64,000 nt of DNA from CALAGB01 sp963789565 (GTDB taxonomy: Bacteria; Chloroflexota; Chloroflexia; Thermomicrobiales; Thermomicrobiaceae), in assembly GCA_963789565.1 (NCBI GenBank), contig CAWBKX010000001.1, positions 1-64,000 of the forward strand, given 5' to 3'. Below, in pieces: positions 17,684 through 26,657 of this stretch. The notes below the pieces were generated by a model. That model saw nothing but the letters and a program-made list of their open reading frames with translations, made no database searches and was not told where the DNA came from. Position numbers and translations under genes: made by a program. The first letter of the stretch is position 1. Each line of letters opens with the position of its first letter.

Positions 17684-20218
17684 ATGATTCAACGCGTTGG
17701 GCGCTGGCTCGGGGTGCTTCTCCTGGTAAGCGGCCTGGTGGGTGCCGTCATGCCAGCAAATGCGCTTGCCGCCACCAGCCACTACTACACGCTCCAGGTG
17801 CTGCCGATGCCGTCGGGCACCGATGGGTGGCAAATGGGAGGCAGTATTGTCGACGACGCTGAGGACGTCGTGAGTGCCGCGACTGAGCCCGGGAATTTTC
17901 AGCATGTGCTGATCTGGAAGAGCGGATCCAGTTCGGCTATCCAACCGGCGAGCTACGCCGAACTGGTGAACGTGACACACGGCGGAACGGTCCTCTACTG
18001 GAATCTTTCCGACGGCCAGTTGCATCAATACGTCATTTCCACCAGTACCGACTCGCTGGCGACCAACGTGCTCCTAGGTGCGGCCGCCATGAACGCGTCT
18101 CAAGTAATGGTCGGCACGTATCTGCCGTCGAATAGTCAGATTCCTGCCGCCGGTAAGGCACCACTCGGTTCGACCAACGTGAACCAGATCACTGATCTCG
18201 GATTCGGCATCGACTCGGGTGCCAATGACATCAACGATTCCGGTGACGTGGTCGGCTACGGATCGTGTTCAACCGCAACGCAATGTGCTTACTACTACGA
18301 TCACTCGACGCACACGGCGACGTCGCTCGGTCCAGACGGCAGCGATCAAACCGCGACCATGCAGGCGATCGCGATCAACGCATCAGGAGAAGCGGCCGGT
18401 AACTCGTGGTTCAACTACGGCTACAACCGTCCACCCTTCAAATACACAAAAGCTGGGGGAGTCGAGTTTCTGGGTATGGGGACATCGCCCACCGGCATCG
18501 CGAATGACATCAATTCCGCGGGCGATATCGTGGGCCAGGTCACCGGCTTGGGCGCCGTCCTCTGGCCCTCCGACTCGACCGACCCCATCGAGCTGAGCAA
18601 ACAGATCGTCCTTAGCAATCTCACCGGGTGGAGCCTCGATTACGGGGAGTCAATCAACGACGATGGCGTCATCACGGCACTCGGCTCGCTGAGTGGCCAG
18701 TCGACCACATTCGTACTTGCTCCAGCACTCGACGGGACCGCACCGAGGAGCACCGGGACAATCGTTGATGGGTCCGACACGCTTGCGACCCCGAACGGCG
18801 CGGGCTGGTACAACGACTCCACGCTGAAGCTCCGAATTCAGGTCCAGGACAACGAAGACGGATTCGGAGTCAAAAATCTGACGCTGACCGTCAACAGTAG
18901 TACGTCAACGCTCGCCACGGGCAATAACGGCCAACCGTTCGATGCCGTTACATTCTCGGAAGGCACCAACTCAGTCAGCTACTACGGTACAGACCTCGCA
19001 GGTAACTCCGAGACTGCTCACAATCTCACTGTCAAATACGACAAGACCGCGCCAACCTTTGATTGTGTCGGGGTTCCGACAGGTTGGACCAAGGGAAATA
19101 TAGACGTCACGTGTACACCCATCGACACGGTTTCTGGCGTCGCCAGCCCAATCGGCACCTTCAATCTCTCGACAAACGTTCCGGACGGCACGGAGACGGA
19201 CGCCGCGACGAGCAACTCAGTCACGGTGTGTGATGTCGCCGACAACTGTTCTGACGCGCAGCTCAGCGGATTGATGATCGACAACAAGGCACCCGACGTC
19301 AGTTGCGCTGCGACCGACGACGCATGGCACGGCAGTGACGTCGTCCTGAACTGCACGTCAACGGACTCGGGTTCCGGTCTGGCAAACGACTCGGATGCAC
19401 AGTTCACCTTATCGACCAACGTCGCCAGTGGCAGCGAGACCGACACCGCCGGCACCGACAGTCGGCAGGTCTGCGACGCCGTCAACAACTGCGTCACGGT
19501 TGGACCGTTTGGGCCGGTCAAGGTTGACAAGAAAGGTCCGGACCTCAGCGGCGCTCCGACCAGTGCCGCCAATGAAAACGGCTGGTACGACCAGTCCGTG
19601 ACCATTCACTGGACGTGCTCGGATGCCGGTTCAGGCGTCAATGCGTGCCCGGATGACAAGCAAATCACAACAGAAGGCACCGGACTGACTGCGTCAGCAA
19701 ACGCCGTCGATAACGTCGGCAACCAAACCACGGCGGACAGCAGCCCAGGCGTGAACATCGATTTGACGGCGCCCACGGTGTCATATACCGGCAATCAGGG
19801 GACATACAGCGTTGATCAGACGGTCAACATTGCCTGCAACGCCAACGACGCGCTCTCTGGGATCGACACGTCCAATTGCCAGGACATCAACGGCCCCGCG
19901 TGGTCGTTCGCACTGGGTTCCAACGAATACCGTGCGTCGGCGATCGATAAGGCCGGCAACGTCGGCAATGGCAATGTCAGCTTCACCGTCTCGGTGACGC
20001 CGGACAGTTTGTGCGCCTTGACCAAGCAGATGGTCCGGAACAAGACGAGCGGGACGCTTCTGTGCCAGCCCTTGATCGGCGCGAAGTTCGCCGAATCAAT
20101 GCACATTCCGTTCGTGAAGCACATGTACGTTCAGGTCTATGTCATCAAGGTCAAAATGGAGTGGAGCCTAACTCCGAGCCAGAAGTCGACGCTGATCCGG
20201 CTCGCGCGAGGTTTGTAG
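17684..20218 (+). CDS. Secreted multidomain protein: HAF repeats, Ig-like repeats, FIMAH-like C-terminus
   Basis: ATG 17684 gives a good signal peptide (VGRWLGVLLLVSGLVGAVMP, then ANALA); a GTG at 17654 would add ten residues. Residues about 30-350 carry HAF-type repeats (DINDSGDVVGYG, AINASGEAAGN, DINSAGDIVGQV). From about 370 to 760 there are four or more Ig-like modules of the kind that end in TDLAGNSETAH, CDVADNCSDA, DNVGNQTTADSS and DKAGNVGNGN, each followed by an xDxTAPT-like linker. The last about 75 residues (SLCALTKQMVRNKTSGTLLC onward) resemble the FIMAH domain. It is probably a cell-surface or secreted binding protein. The intact HAF architecture contrasts with the broken HAF gene in the island. 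Confidence 0.75.
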   Translation: MIQRVGRWLGVLLLVSGLVGAVMPANALAATSHYYTLQVLPMPSGTDGWQMGGSIVDDAEDVVSAATEPGNFQHVLIWKSGSSSAIQPASYAELVNVTHGGTVLYWNLSDGQLHQYVISTSTDSLATNVLLGAAAMNASQVMVGTYLPSNSQIPAAGKAPLGSTNVNQITDLGFGIDSGANDINDSGDVVGYGSCSTATQCAYYYDHSTHTATSLGPDGSDQTATMQAIAINASGEAAGNSWFNYGYNRPPFKYTKAGGVEFLGMGTSPTGIANDINSAGDIVGQVTGLGAVLWPSDSTDPIELSKQIVLSNLTGWSLDYGESINDDGVITALGSLSGQSTTFVLAPALDGTAPRSTGTIVDGSDTLATPNGAGWYNDSTLKLRIQVQDNEDGFGVKNLTLTVNSSTSTLATGNNGQPFDAVTFSEGTNSVSYYGTDLAGNSETAHNLTVKYDKTAPTFDCVGVPTGWTKGNIDVTCTPIDTVSGVASPIGTFNLSTNVPDGTETDAATSNSVTVCDVADNCSDAQLSGLMIDNKAPDVSCAATDDAWHGSDVVLNCTSTDSGSGLANDSDAQFTLSTNVASGSETDTAGTDSRQVCDAVNNCVTVGPFGPVKVDKKGPDLSGAPTSAANENGWYDQSVTIHWTCSDAGSGVNACPDDKQITTEGTGLTASANAVDNVGNQTTADSSPGVNIDLTAPTVSYTGNQGTYSVDQTVNIACNANDALSGIDTSNCQDINGPAWSFALGSNEYRASAIDKAGNVGNGNVSFTVSVTPDSLCALTKQMVRNKTSGTLLCQPLIGAKFAESMHIPFVKHMYVQVYVIKVKMEWSLTPSQKSTLIRLARGL

Positions 20219-20223
20219 GGACC

Positions 20224-20262
20224 AGGATGTGCCCGGACGACAGGTCTCTCCGGGTACATCCT
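20224..20262 (+). terminator. Hairpin terminator after the HAF/Ig/FIMAH gene
   Basis: AGGATGTGCCCGGA (20224-20237) and TCCGGGTACATCCT (20249-20262) pair over 14 bases with one G-T wobble around an 11-base loop, starting 6 bases after the stop codon; followed by CTT. Confidence 0.65.
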
Positions 20263-20479
20263 CTTGGTGAACGGCGGCAGACGACCTATCTCGAGTTTCG
20301 TCTGTCGCCCTTTTTCACCGGAGCGTCAGCCTGAGTCGTTGCTCAGCGATCGACGCTGCCAAAACCGTCTGTTCAATACCCAATTCGATCCACCATTTCC
20401 AGGCAGCGTCGAATCGCTGTTCTCCAATCGCCGCGCACAGTCATTGCCGCGATCGAATTCTCGCTGCTCGGACTAGACG

Positions 20480-22006
20480 CTACGAATCCGCCCAGAACCG
20501 CGAGTTTCGACCCGATTGATCGTTTCCCTGGTTCTCCGACTCGCTCTGTTCCAACATACGCGCTTGCGCAAACCCAAGGATCGTGACGAAGACCACCCCC
20601 CCGATCAGATTTCCCAGGAGTGCGGGAACGAAGTTGCCCGTGAACCAGTCTCCTATGGAGATCGGAGCGCCTAGCATCATGGCCGTGAAGATTTCCGGTG
20701 CCGAAATGACCACGTGGTTGAAGTGAGCCGCCACGATCAGGAAGCCGGTCATCCAGATGATGACCAATCGTGGTCCGAGACCGGTGGCTGCCAGAATCAA
20801 CCAGGTCATGATCGTCATGAGCCATCCAGCAAAGATGGCTTTCATAAAGGCATCCCAGAACGGGTAGTTGACCTTGTCCACCGCGACCTGTTTGAGAAAA
20901 TCGGCCGAAGGACCGCTCAGCACGCCAGTGCGGCTCATGAGGAATGCCGCGATGACGCTTCCCACCATGTTGAAGAACAGAACGTAGCCCCACAGCTCCA
21001 GCAGATCTCGAAGCGTGCCCCGACCGCGGATGACTCCCGTGATTGGAAACAGGAAATTCTCAGTGAAAAGCTCGCCCTTGCCCACCAGCACGATGACGAA
21101 TCCGATGGGGAATACGAAGGCTGCCAACCACTGCGCGCGTTCGAATCCAAGACTCGCCATCCACGGTCCAGCGGTCCATGACATGGCGATGGCTCCGAAG
21201 CTCACACCAAACGCTCCGAGCAGAGCGGTGATCGCGTGCGCCGGATTGAGACGTCGCAGACGTCTGGCGCCGACCTGAGCCGCAGTTTCAATGACTTCCG
21301 GAGACTCCGCGCCGAGTGCGTTTTCGCGTTCATCCGATGCCTGCTTCTCGGTTCTCGTTTCGACTCTCGTTTGCGCGCGGTCGCGCATGCGGGCCACATC
21401 GTCGTCGATAGTGCTGAGGCGATCACGCGAGATACGAAACTGGTTTCGCGCCGAAGACGAGATCAGATCCTGCTCTTCGTCGACCAACTCTGACAGGAGC
21501 CGGCTCAGACGCTCCCCCGCGCGACCAATTTCGCCCATCAATCCGTGAAGGTCGGGAGGCCCGGCCCCGTCCTGTCGGTGGGGCGGTTTGGATCGAGACT
21601 CGTTCGCCTGGACGTCGCGCTCAATCGACAGGAGCACGAGGTGAAAGACGTCCACAACCTGCGACAGCAACACCGCGGCGAAATCAGCGGCGGAGCGATC
21701 CTTTCGCCCTGAGAATCGGGCAAATGCACGACGCACGGGAGTCAGCGTCCGAGGCTGAAGTACGGCCAGAAAGCTATTGCCGACCAGGATGTCGAGCCGA
21801 TCCCACGTGATTGCGTTCTCATCGGGCAGTGAAGGGACGTTGCAGCGGATGTGAAGCTGCTGAGCATCATCCGACCACGCTAGTCCCGGCGCGATCTGCC
21901 GATCCTGAACGTGTTCAAGGAGTGATTCGTCGATTGCGAATCGCGCGGAAAGCCGCTGAAGCTCGTCGTGGCTCGGTCGCACGAGTTCCACGAAATCGAA
22001 CGGCAA
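20480..22006 (-). CDS. CorA-like cytoplasmic domain fused to a formate/nitrite-transporter (FNT/YfdC-type) channel
   Basis: Residues 1 to about 245 look like the soluble part of CorA magnesium channels: an alpha/beta head with WDRLDILVGNSFLAVLQP, then a long charged helix region (residues about 110-245) like the CorA stalk. The CorA GMN pore motif is absent. From about residue 258 to 485 there are six hydrophobic segments with FNT/YfdC landmarks GKGELFTENFLFPITG and AAHFNHVVISAPEIF. Known: CorA and FNT channels are both pentamers. Inference: the CorA head gates or senses for an anion channel. The start is TTG 22006 with a weak ribosome site; an AGGAGG lies farther upstream in an open frame without a standard start codon, so the N-terminus may be about 20 residues longer. 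Confidence 0.75.
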   Translation of the reverse strand: MPFDFVELVRPSHDELQRLSARFAIDESLLEHVQDRQIAPGLAWSDDAQQLHIRCNVPSLPDENAITWDRLDILVGNSFLAVLQPRTLTPVRRAFARFSGRKDRSAADFAAVLLSQVVDVFHLVLLSIERDVQANESRSKPPHRQDGAGPPDLHGLMGEIGRAGERLSRLLSELVDEEQDLISSSARNQFRISRDRLSTIDDDVARMRDRAQTRVETRTEKQASDERENALGAESPEVIETAAQVGARRLRRLNPAHAITALLGAFGVSFGAIAMSWTAGPWMASLGFERAQWLAAFVFPIGFVIVLVGKGELFTENFLFPITGVIRGRGTLRDLLELWGYVLFFNMVGSVIAAFLMSRTGVLSGPSADFLKQVAVDKVNYPFWDAFMKAIFAGWLMTIMTWLILAATGLGPRLVIIWMTGFLIVAAHFNHVVISAPEIFTAMMLGAPISIGDWFTGNFVPALLGNLIGGVVFVTILGFAQARMLEQSESENQGNDQSGRNSRFWADS

Positions 22007-22258
22007 ATCTTCTGCTTGTTTTTCGACGGATGGAGGGATAACGCGGTCCGAGGCGTTCGTGTTGGCACCTCCTGAACGGTCCTATTCCGGGGCACCCCCA
22101 CGCATCATTTCAGCCACTTGCTGGTGAAGCACATGGGGTTGCCGGAAGCACGAGAACGCACGCGAGATGCCATGAACGGATACCTCGTCGGCATGTGAGT
22201 CTGGCGCGAACCAGCGGGAAGAATTGGGGGCATGGGGTGCGCTCGCGGCGACCCGAGG

Positions 22259-24394
22259 CTAGTTGGTACCCTCGACGAGATTCGAGATGAGCATGGCGTA
22301 ATAGTTGGCGCCGACCGGACGTAGATGAATGCCGTCATCCCAGAAGAGCTCAGGGTGGTTCGCGGTGGCATCGTGCCAATTGAGGAGCGCGGCGTTCGAG
22401 TAGCGGGAAACTCCCGCCGCCAGAATGTCGTTGTTTGGGGCCTCCCAATCTCGTGAAACACGCAAGTTCACGAAGATGACCCGGCGCTTATCCCCAACGA
22501 TCGACATCAACTGATCGAACTGATCCGTCGTCATCGGACCGTTGTTGCCGATATCGACAACGACGATTTGCCGAAGGTCTCCAGCGTTGCTGCGTGCTTG
22601 CAGAATCTGAATCGCTTCAGAGACCTGCAACCCTACCTTCGCGTCGAGATCGAGATTCGGAATGTCGTTCACCAGTTCATCGGCCGCACCAAGCATCACC
22701 GAGTCGCCAACTGCCGTTACCGTCGGCGCGGAGGCATAGTCGGCACCCGCCGTCGGGGTTGGCGCGGGAGGCGGGGTCGGAACTGGTGTTGGTGTATCGG
22801 TCGGAGTCGGAGTAGGGGTGTCTGTCGGCTCCTCCGTGGCCACGGTTGCCAACGTTGGGGCCGCGGTCGGGATAGGTGTCGGCGTTGATGTCGGCGCGAC
22901 GACCGCTTGAGCCGTCGGCGTGACTCCGGGCGTTGGAGTCGGCAAGACGGTCGGGAGCGGTGGTGGCGGGCTGGACACGATATGGACTTCCTGGACGCTC
23001 AAATACGAGGGCGGCACACCTGGATGCGCGCGCACGACGGCTACACCCAGGGTGACGGTCGAGATCGCCAGCGCCCCGCTGACACCGAGCCATCCAGCGC
23101 GCACCACGCGCGGCTGCTCCGTACGCGACTGCGAAAACGCCCGCCAAGCGCGGCCGACGCGACCGCTGCGAAACGGTGTCTCGACGAATCTATATGAGAT
23201 CTCGACGAAAGCCAGCGTTATCGCCAGGCGCAAGAGGAACAGCGGAAACCCGCTCAATGAAATGTCGAGACCAGGCCGTGTCACCATGAAGACCGGCCAG
23301 TGCCAGAGATAGATTCCGTAGGAACGCACGCCCACCCAGCGTAACGGAGGGCAGCCCAGCGCTCGCGAGAGCAGGCGCGACCGAGGATGAACCGTTGCGG
23401 CGATCACGGCGGCGGTGGCCAACGCCACCAACAAGAATCCTCCCTGATAGAGAGTCGAATCAAATTCACCGAGGCGCCAGAACGCCAGAGCCACACCCAG
23501 CAGGCCGGCTATTCCCACGGCTTCAAGCATCACCTGCGCGCGGCGCCCCGGCCCGAGCCATGCCAACCCACGTGTCACCCATCCAATTGAGAACTTCGTC
23601 TCACCGCCTGGCTGCCAGACGAACGCCAATGCGGCGCCCACCAGCAGTTCCGCGGCACGGGTATCTGTGCCGTAGTAGATGCGGGATGGATCGACACCAG
23701 GACGGAAAAGGACTGCCATCAGCACGGTCGACACGCCCACGGCGCCGAGGACGCCGAGAATCACTTTGCGCTGACGCAAGCGGCTCATGCCGAGTGCAAA
23801 GAGCGGCGGCCAAATGAGATAGAACTGCTCCTCCACCGCCAGCGACCAGAGGTGCTTCAAAAGGGACAGCCGGCCCATCTCCTCGAAGTACGACCTATGC
23901 GCGAAGATCAGCCACCAATTCGTCACGTAGAAAGCCGCAGCGAGAGCGTCCGACCGAAGCTGCGTCACCTGCAGCGGCAAAAAGATCACGGAATAGGTCA
24001 AGGTGGCGATCAGCAGTAGGTAGAGCGCTGGCAGCAACCGCCGAGCTCGACGAATCCAGAAGGTCTTCAGATCGATGCGACCGGTTGAACGGAACTCGGA
24101 GAGGAGGAGCGAGGTGATGAGATACCCACTCAAGACGAAGAAGACTTCAACGCCCAGGAACCCACCCGGCAGCCAGTGAACGCTCGAGTGATACACCAGA
24201 ACCGCGAGAACCGCGACGGCTCTCAGTCCGTCCAGAGCGGGAATGTATGGGAGACGGGGACCTGACTGGCGCTGGGTGGCACCAGTGACACGTTCAGCCG
24301 TGAAATAGCGATCCCAAAATGTCGCGGACGCCGCCTCATCACAGCGTGCAACCTCCGCGGCTCGGCTCATCTCTTCCCCATCTGCCATACTCAT
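22259..24394 (-). CDS. OatA/OafA-like membrane acyltransferase with C-terminal SGNH domain
   Basis: The N-terminal half (residues about 45-400) is an acyltransferase-3 membrane domain beginning IPALDGLRAVAVLAVLVYH with the conserved His and FFVLSGYLITSLL, with ten or so membrane helices. A Pro/Thr-rich linker (residues about 465-550) crosses to an extracellular SGNH domain with VTAVGDSVMLGA (Ser), VVVDIGNNGP (Gly/Asn) and DDGIHLRPVGANYYA (Asp/His). Known: this layout transfers acetyl groups to peptidoglycan or other surface polymers. The length of 711 residues is slightly above OatA because of the linker. It is followed on the same strand by the CorA/FNT gene after a 252-base gap, so it need not be co-transcribed. 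Confidence 0.88.
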   Translation of the reverse strand: MSMADGEEMSRAAEVARCDEAASATFWDRYFTAERVTGATQRQSGPRLPYIPALDGLRAVAVLAVLVYHSSVHWLPGGFLGVEVFFVLSGYLITSLLLSEFRSTGRIDLKTFWIRRARRLLPALYLLLIATLTYSVIFLPLQVTQLRSDALAAAFYVTNWWLIFAHRSYFEEMGRLSLLKHLWSLAVEEQFYLIWPPLFALGMSRLRQRKVILGVLGAVGVSTVLMAVLFRPGVDPSRIYYGTDTRAAELLVGAALAFVWQPGGETKFSIGWVTRGLAWLGPGRRAQVMLEAVGIAGLLGVALAFWRLGEFDSTLYQGGFLLVALATAAVIAATVHPRSRLLSRALGCPPLRWVGVRSYGIYLWHWPVFMVTRPGLDISLSGFPLFLLRLAITLAFVEISYRFVETPFRSGRVGRAWRAFSQSRTEQPRVVRAGWLGVSGALAISTVTLGVAVVRAHPGVPPSYLSVQEVHIVSSPPPPLPTVLPTPTPGVTPTAQAVVAPTSTPTPIPTAAPTLATVATEEPTDTPTPTPTDTPTPVPTPPPAPTPTAGADYASAPTVTAVGDSVMLGAADELVNDIPNLDLDAKVGLQVSEAIQILQARSNAGDLRQIVVVDIGNNGPMTTDQFDQLMSIVGDKRRVIFVNLRVSRDWEAPNNDILAAGVSRYSNAALLNWHDATANHPELFWDDGIHLRPVGANYYAMLISNLVEGTN

Positions 24395-24941
24395 CCGGAC
24401 CTCGCGCTCACGACCGCGTTCTGGGCCGCTTCGGTGGTAACCACGTCTACTACCAGCCAGTCCAGATTTCTGCCCTAATCATCCACCAAAACGTCGTGCA
24501 ATGTCATGGAGCAGTCCGAACAGTTGCCCCTTTCGCTCAGGACATCCCTAGTACGCACCGATTGCGAGTCAGGTTACCCCGGATTACGGATCGAGACGAG
24601 AATAACCTCCCTAGAATCGGAGCGTCGTTTGACCGGGAACAATACCCGTTCCAGAATACCAGCATGCCGCAACTTCCGCGACTGCGAAACTGGCCTAGAG
24701 ACAGTTAATGAAGTATCAACCACGGATTCACAGCGCTGGGTTTCACGTCCGGCGCGTTGTGTCGGCACCGTGCCGCTTAGTCAGCGTGAACCAAACCGGT
24801 GCTGGACGTTCGTAATATTTCGAGAAACGATGGCGCGCGCGACCGATATCGTGGATGATGAGCAGGCGAAAATACGACGACCACCACCCGAATGTGCGCG
24901 GACCGGTGATGATCTGGAATCGTGTGTGCCCTGGAGGGACA
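24395..24941. other. Divergent intergenic region
   Basis: 547 bases between divergent genes. Only shadow frames are present and no RNA, repeat or clear promoter pair was recognised. The end carries the GGAGGG (24933-24938) of the next gene. Confidence 0.4.
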
Positions 24942-26525
24942 ATGAAACGATTGATCCGACTCATTGCGTCGATCGCCTTCTTGCTGTCGCTCGTCGCAGC
25001 TTACTCGATGGCTGGATCAACCGTTTCGGCGGATTCCAACTCGTCCTTTCCAAAATTTGATGCTCTTACGCCAGCGCCGTTCACCACTGTCGCGCCAGGG
25101 ACGTTCTCAATCAGTGCCCACGCTCAGTCGGACGTTGCGCTGTCGGACGTAACCTTGATGCTGAACGACTCGAAGATTGCCGAAACCGGCAGCGCAACGT
25201 CCAGTTCCGTCACGATCTCACAAACACAGCTCCTTTCTGCCGGTACCTACACCGCTACGGTGACCGCGACGGATGCCGATGGCAAACAATTCAAAGCGCA
25301 ATGGGATTTCGTGGTGTCAGACCACGCCAGCGAATCGGAATGGTTCGACGAGAACGGTCAGCCAAAGGCAGATCAGATCAACGCCACGATCCGTTCACTG
25401 GTCGAAGCGTTTCGATGGCATCTGTACGGGCTCTCCTGGGACGGAGCAGATCACCCGGATCTGCCGACTCATGTCGGTCTGACTGGGACAGGCTCTCCGC
25501 TGACACCGTGGGTGACCGGGACAACCTTCGACCAGGCAAATACCGAGGCGACGCTGCGGTCGCTGGTAGAGGCGTTCCGCTGGCACTTCTGGGGCATAAG
25601 TTGGGATGGAGCCGACCACCCAGACATCCCGACGCACGCGGGTTCGATTCAAGGGCCACAGAGCATCGACCCATGGTTCGACGGCAACGGAAACCCAATT
25701 CCCGACCACATTTCTGCCACTCTCGAAAGTCTGGTCGAAGCATTCCGCTGGCACTTCTGGGGCTACTCCTGGGACGGCAGCCCGCATCCGGACATGCCTT
25801 CGCACGCGGAGTACCTGAACGGCAGCGCGACTGAACCGACTCCGCCGACCGATGAAGGCACCCCGACCCCAACCGAGTCAACTCCATCGAGCACGCCGTC
25901 GAGCACACCTTCGACAGGACCGGATGATGGCAACCCGCTCGAGGGCGACATCGCGTATCAGTCGGCGCTGACAACCGTCTCACCGTTCTCGTCTCCGGAC
26001 GGCGCCAGCGGAAGCGCGGTCGCTGACGGCTACACCGTCACCCTGCCGCCGGGAGTCGCCGACGGCGTCACAAGTGGGTCAGCGGACTTTGGCGACGCGT
26101 CGTACAGCCTCGACATCAAGAAGCTGACATCGGACGGAAACGCCACCGGCTGCCTTGTCTACCGTGCGACTCAGACCGGTTCGAGCGGCGCGTTCTATCA
26201 GTACTGCGTCCTCTACAGTGGCAATTCACTGGTTGGCGTTCAGGCGGTTCTTGTCACGTCAGACAATATCTCGTCTTCAACAAACGTCAGTCCGGTGGCT
26301 GGATATCAGCTCAACACACCCGTTTCTGCACTTGATTGGCACACACTGAAGGTGATCGCCAGTGGCAACCAGTTCTGGTTCTACCTTGACGGCACGTATC
26401 AGGGAATGACGACGTACTCGGGCCCGTCGAGTGGAACGATTGGGTTCTCGGCGTTCAACCTCGACACCGATGTCACTCAGTCGTTCGAGTTCGCCAACCT
26501 CACCGTCAAGAACCTTCAGCCGTAG
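24942..26525 (+). CDS. Secreted protein with three Trp-rich repeats and a LamG-like C-terminal domain
   Basis: ATG 24942 follows GGAGGG and starts a classical signal peptide (MKRLIRLIASIAFLLSLVAA). Residues about 40-125 form an Ig-like beta domain. Three repeats of about 56 residues follow (starting near W133, W190 and W245), each containing SLVEAFRWHFWGxSWDG and a HPDxPxHA ending. A Pro/Thr/Ser-rich spacer then leads to a beta-sandwich of about 190 residues with HTLKVIASGNQFWFYLDGTY, typical of LamG or glycan-binding (DUF1080-like) domains. The protein is probably exported and binds a carbohydrate or wall polymer. I know no described family for the Trp-rich repeat. A strong terminator follows. 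Confidence 0.7.
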   Translation: MKRLIRLIASIAFLLSLVAAYSMAGSTVSADSNSSFPKFDALTPAPFTTVAPGTFSISAHAQSDVALSDVTLMLNDSKIAETGSATSSSVTISQTQLLSAGTYTATVTATDADGKQFKAQWDFVVSDHASESEWFDENGQPKADQINATIRSLVEAFRWHLYGLSWDGADHPDLPTHVGLTGTGSPLTPWVTGTTFDQANTEATLRSLVEAFRWHFWGISWDGADHPDIPTHAGSIQGPQSIDPWFDGNGNPIPDHISATLESLVEAFRWHFWGYSWDGSPHPDMPSHAEYLNGSATEPTPPTDEGTPTPTESTPSSTPSSTPSTGPDDGNPLEGDIAYQSALTTVSPFSSPDGASGSAVADGYTVTLPPGVADGVTSGSADFGDASYSLDIKKLTSDGNATGCLVYRATQTGSSGAFYQYCVLYSGNSLVGVQAVLVTSDNISSSTNVSPVAGYQLNTPVSALDWHTLKVIASGNQFWFYLDGTYQGMTTYSGPSSGTIGFSAFNLDTDVTQSFEFANLTVKNLQP

Positions 26526-26536
26526 CCGCCAATAGC

Positions 26537-26569
26537 AAGAGTCCGTGGAGTTCACCTCCACGGACTCTT
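26537..26569 (+). terminator. Strong hairpin terminator
   Basis: Perfect 14-base arms AAGAGTCCGTGGAG and CTCCACGGACTCTT with loop TTCAC, followed by CACTTTTGT; 11 bases after the stop codon of the Trp-repeat gene. Confidence 0.85.
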
Positions 26570-26657
26570 CACTTTTGTAGCGGGACGCAAAAAGTCAGAT
26601 GCTAACATCGGTTCATCACTACGCTGCCCGCAGTGGCGTCATTTATGGTGCCCGAGA

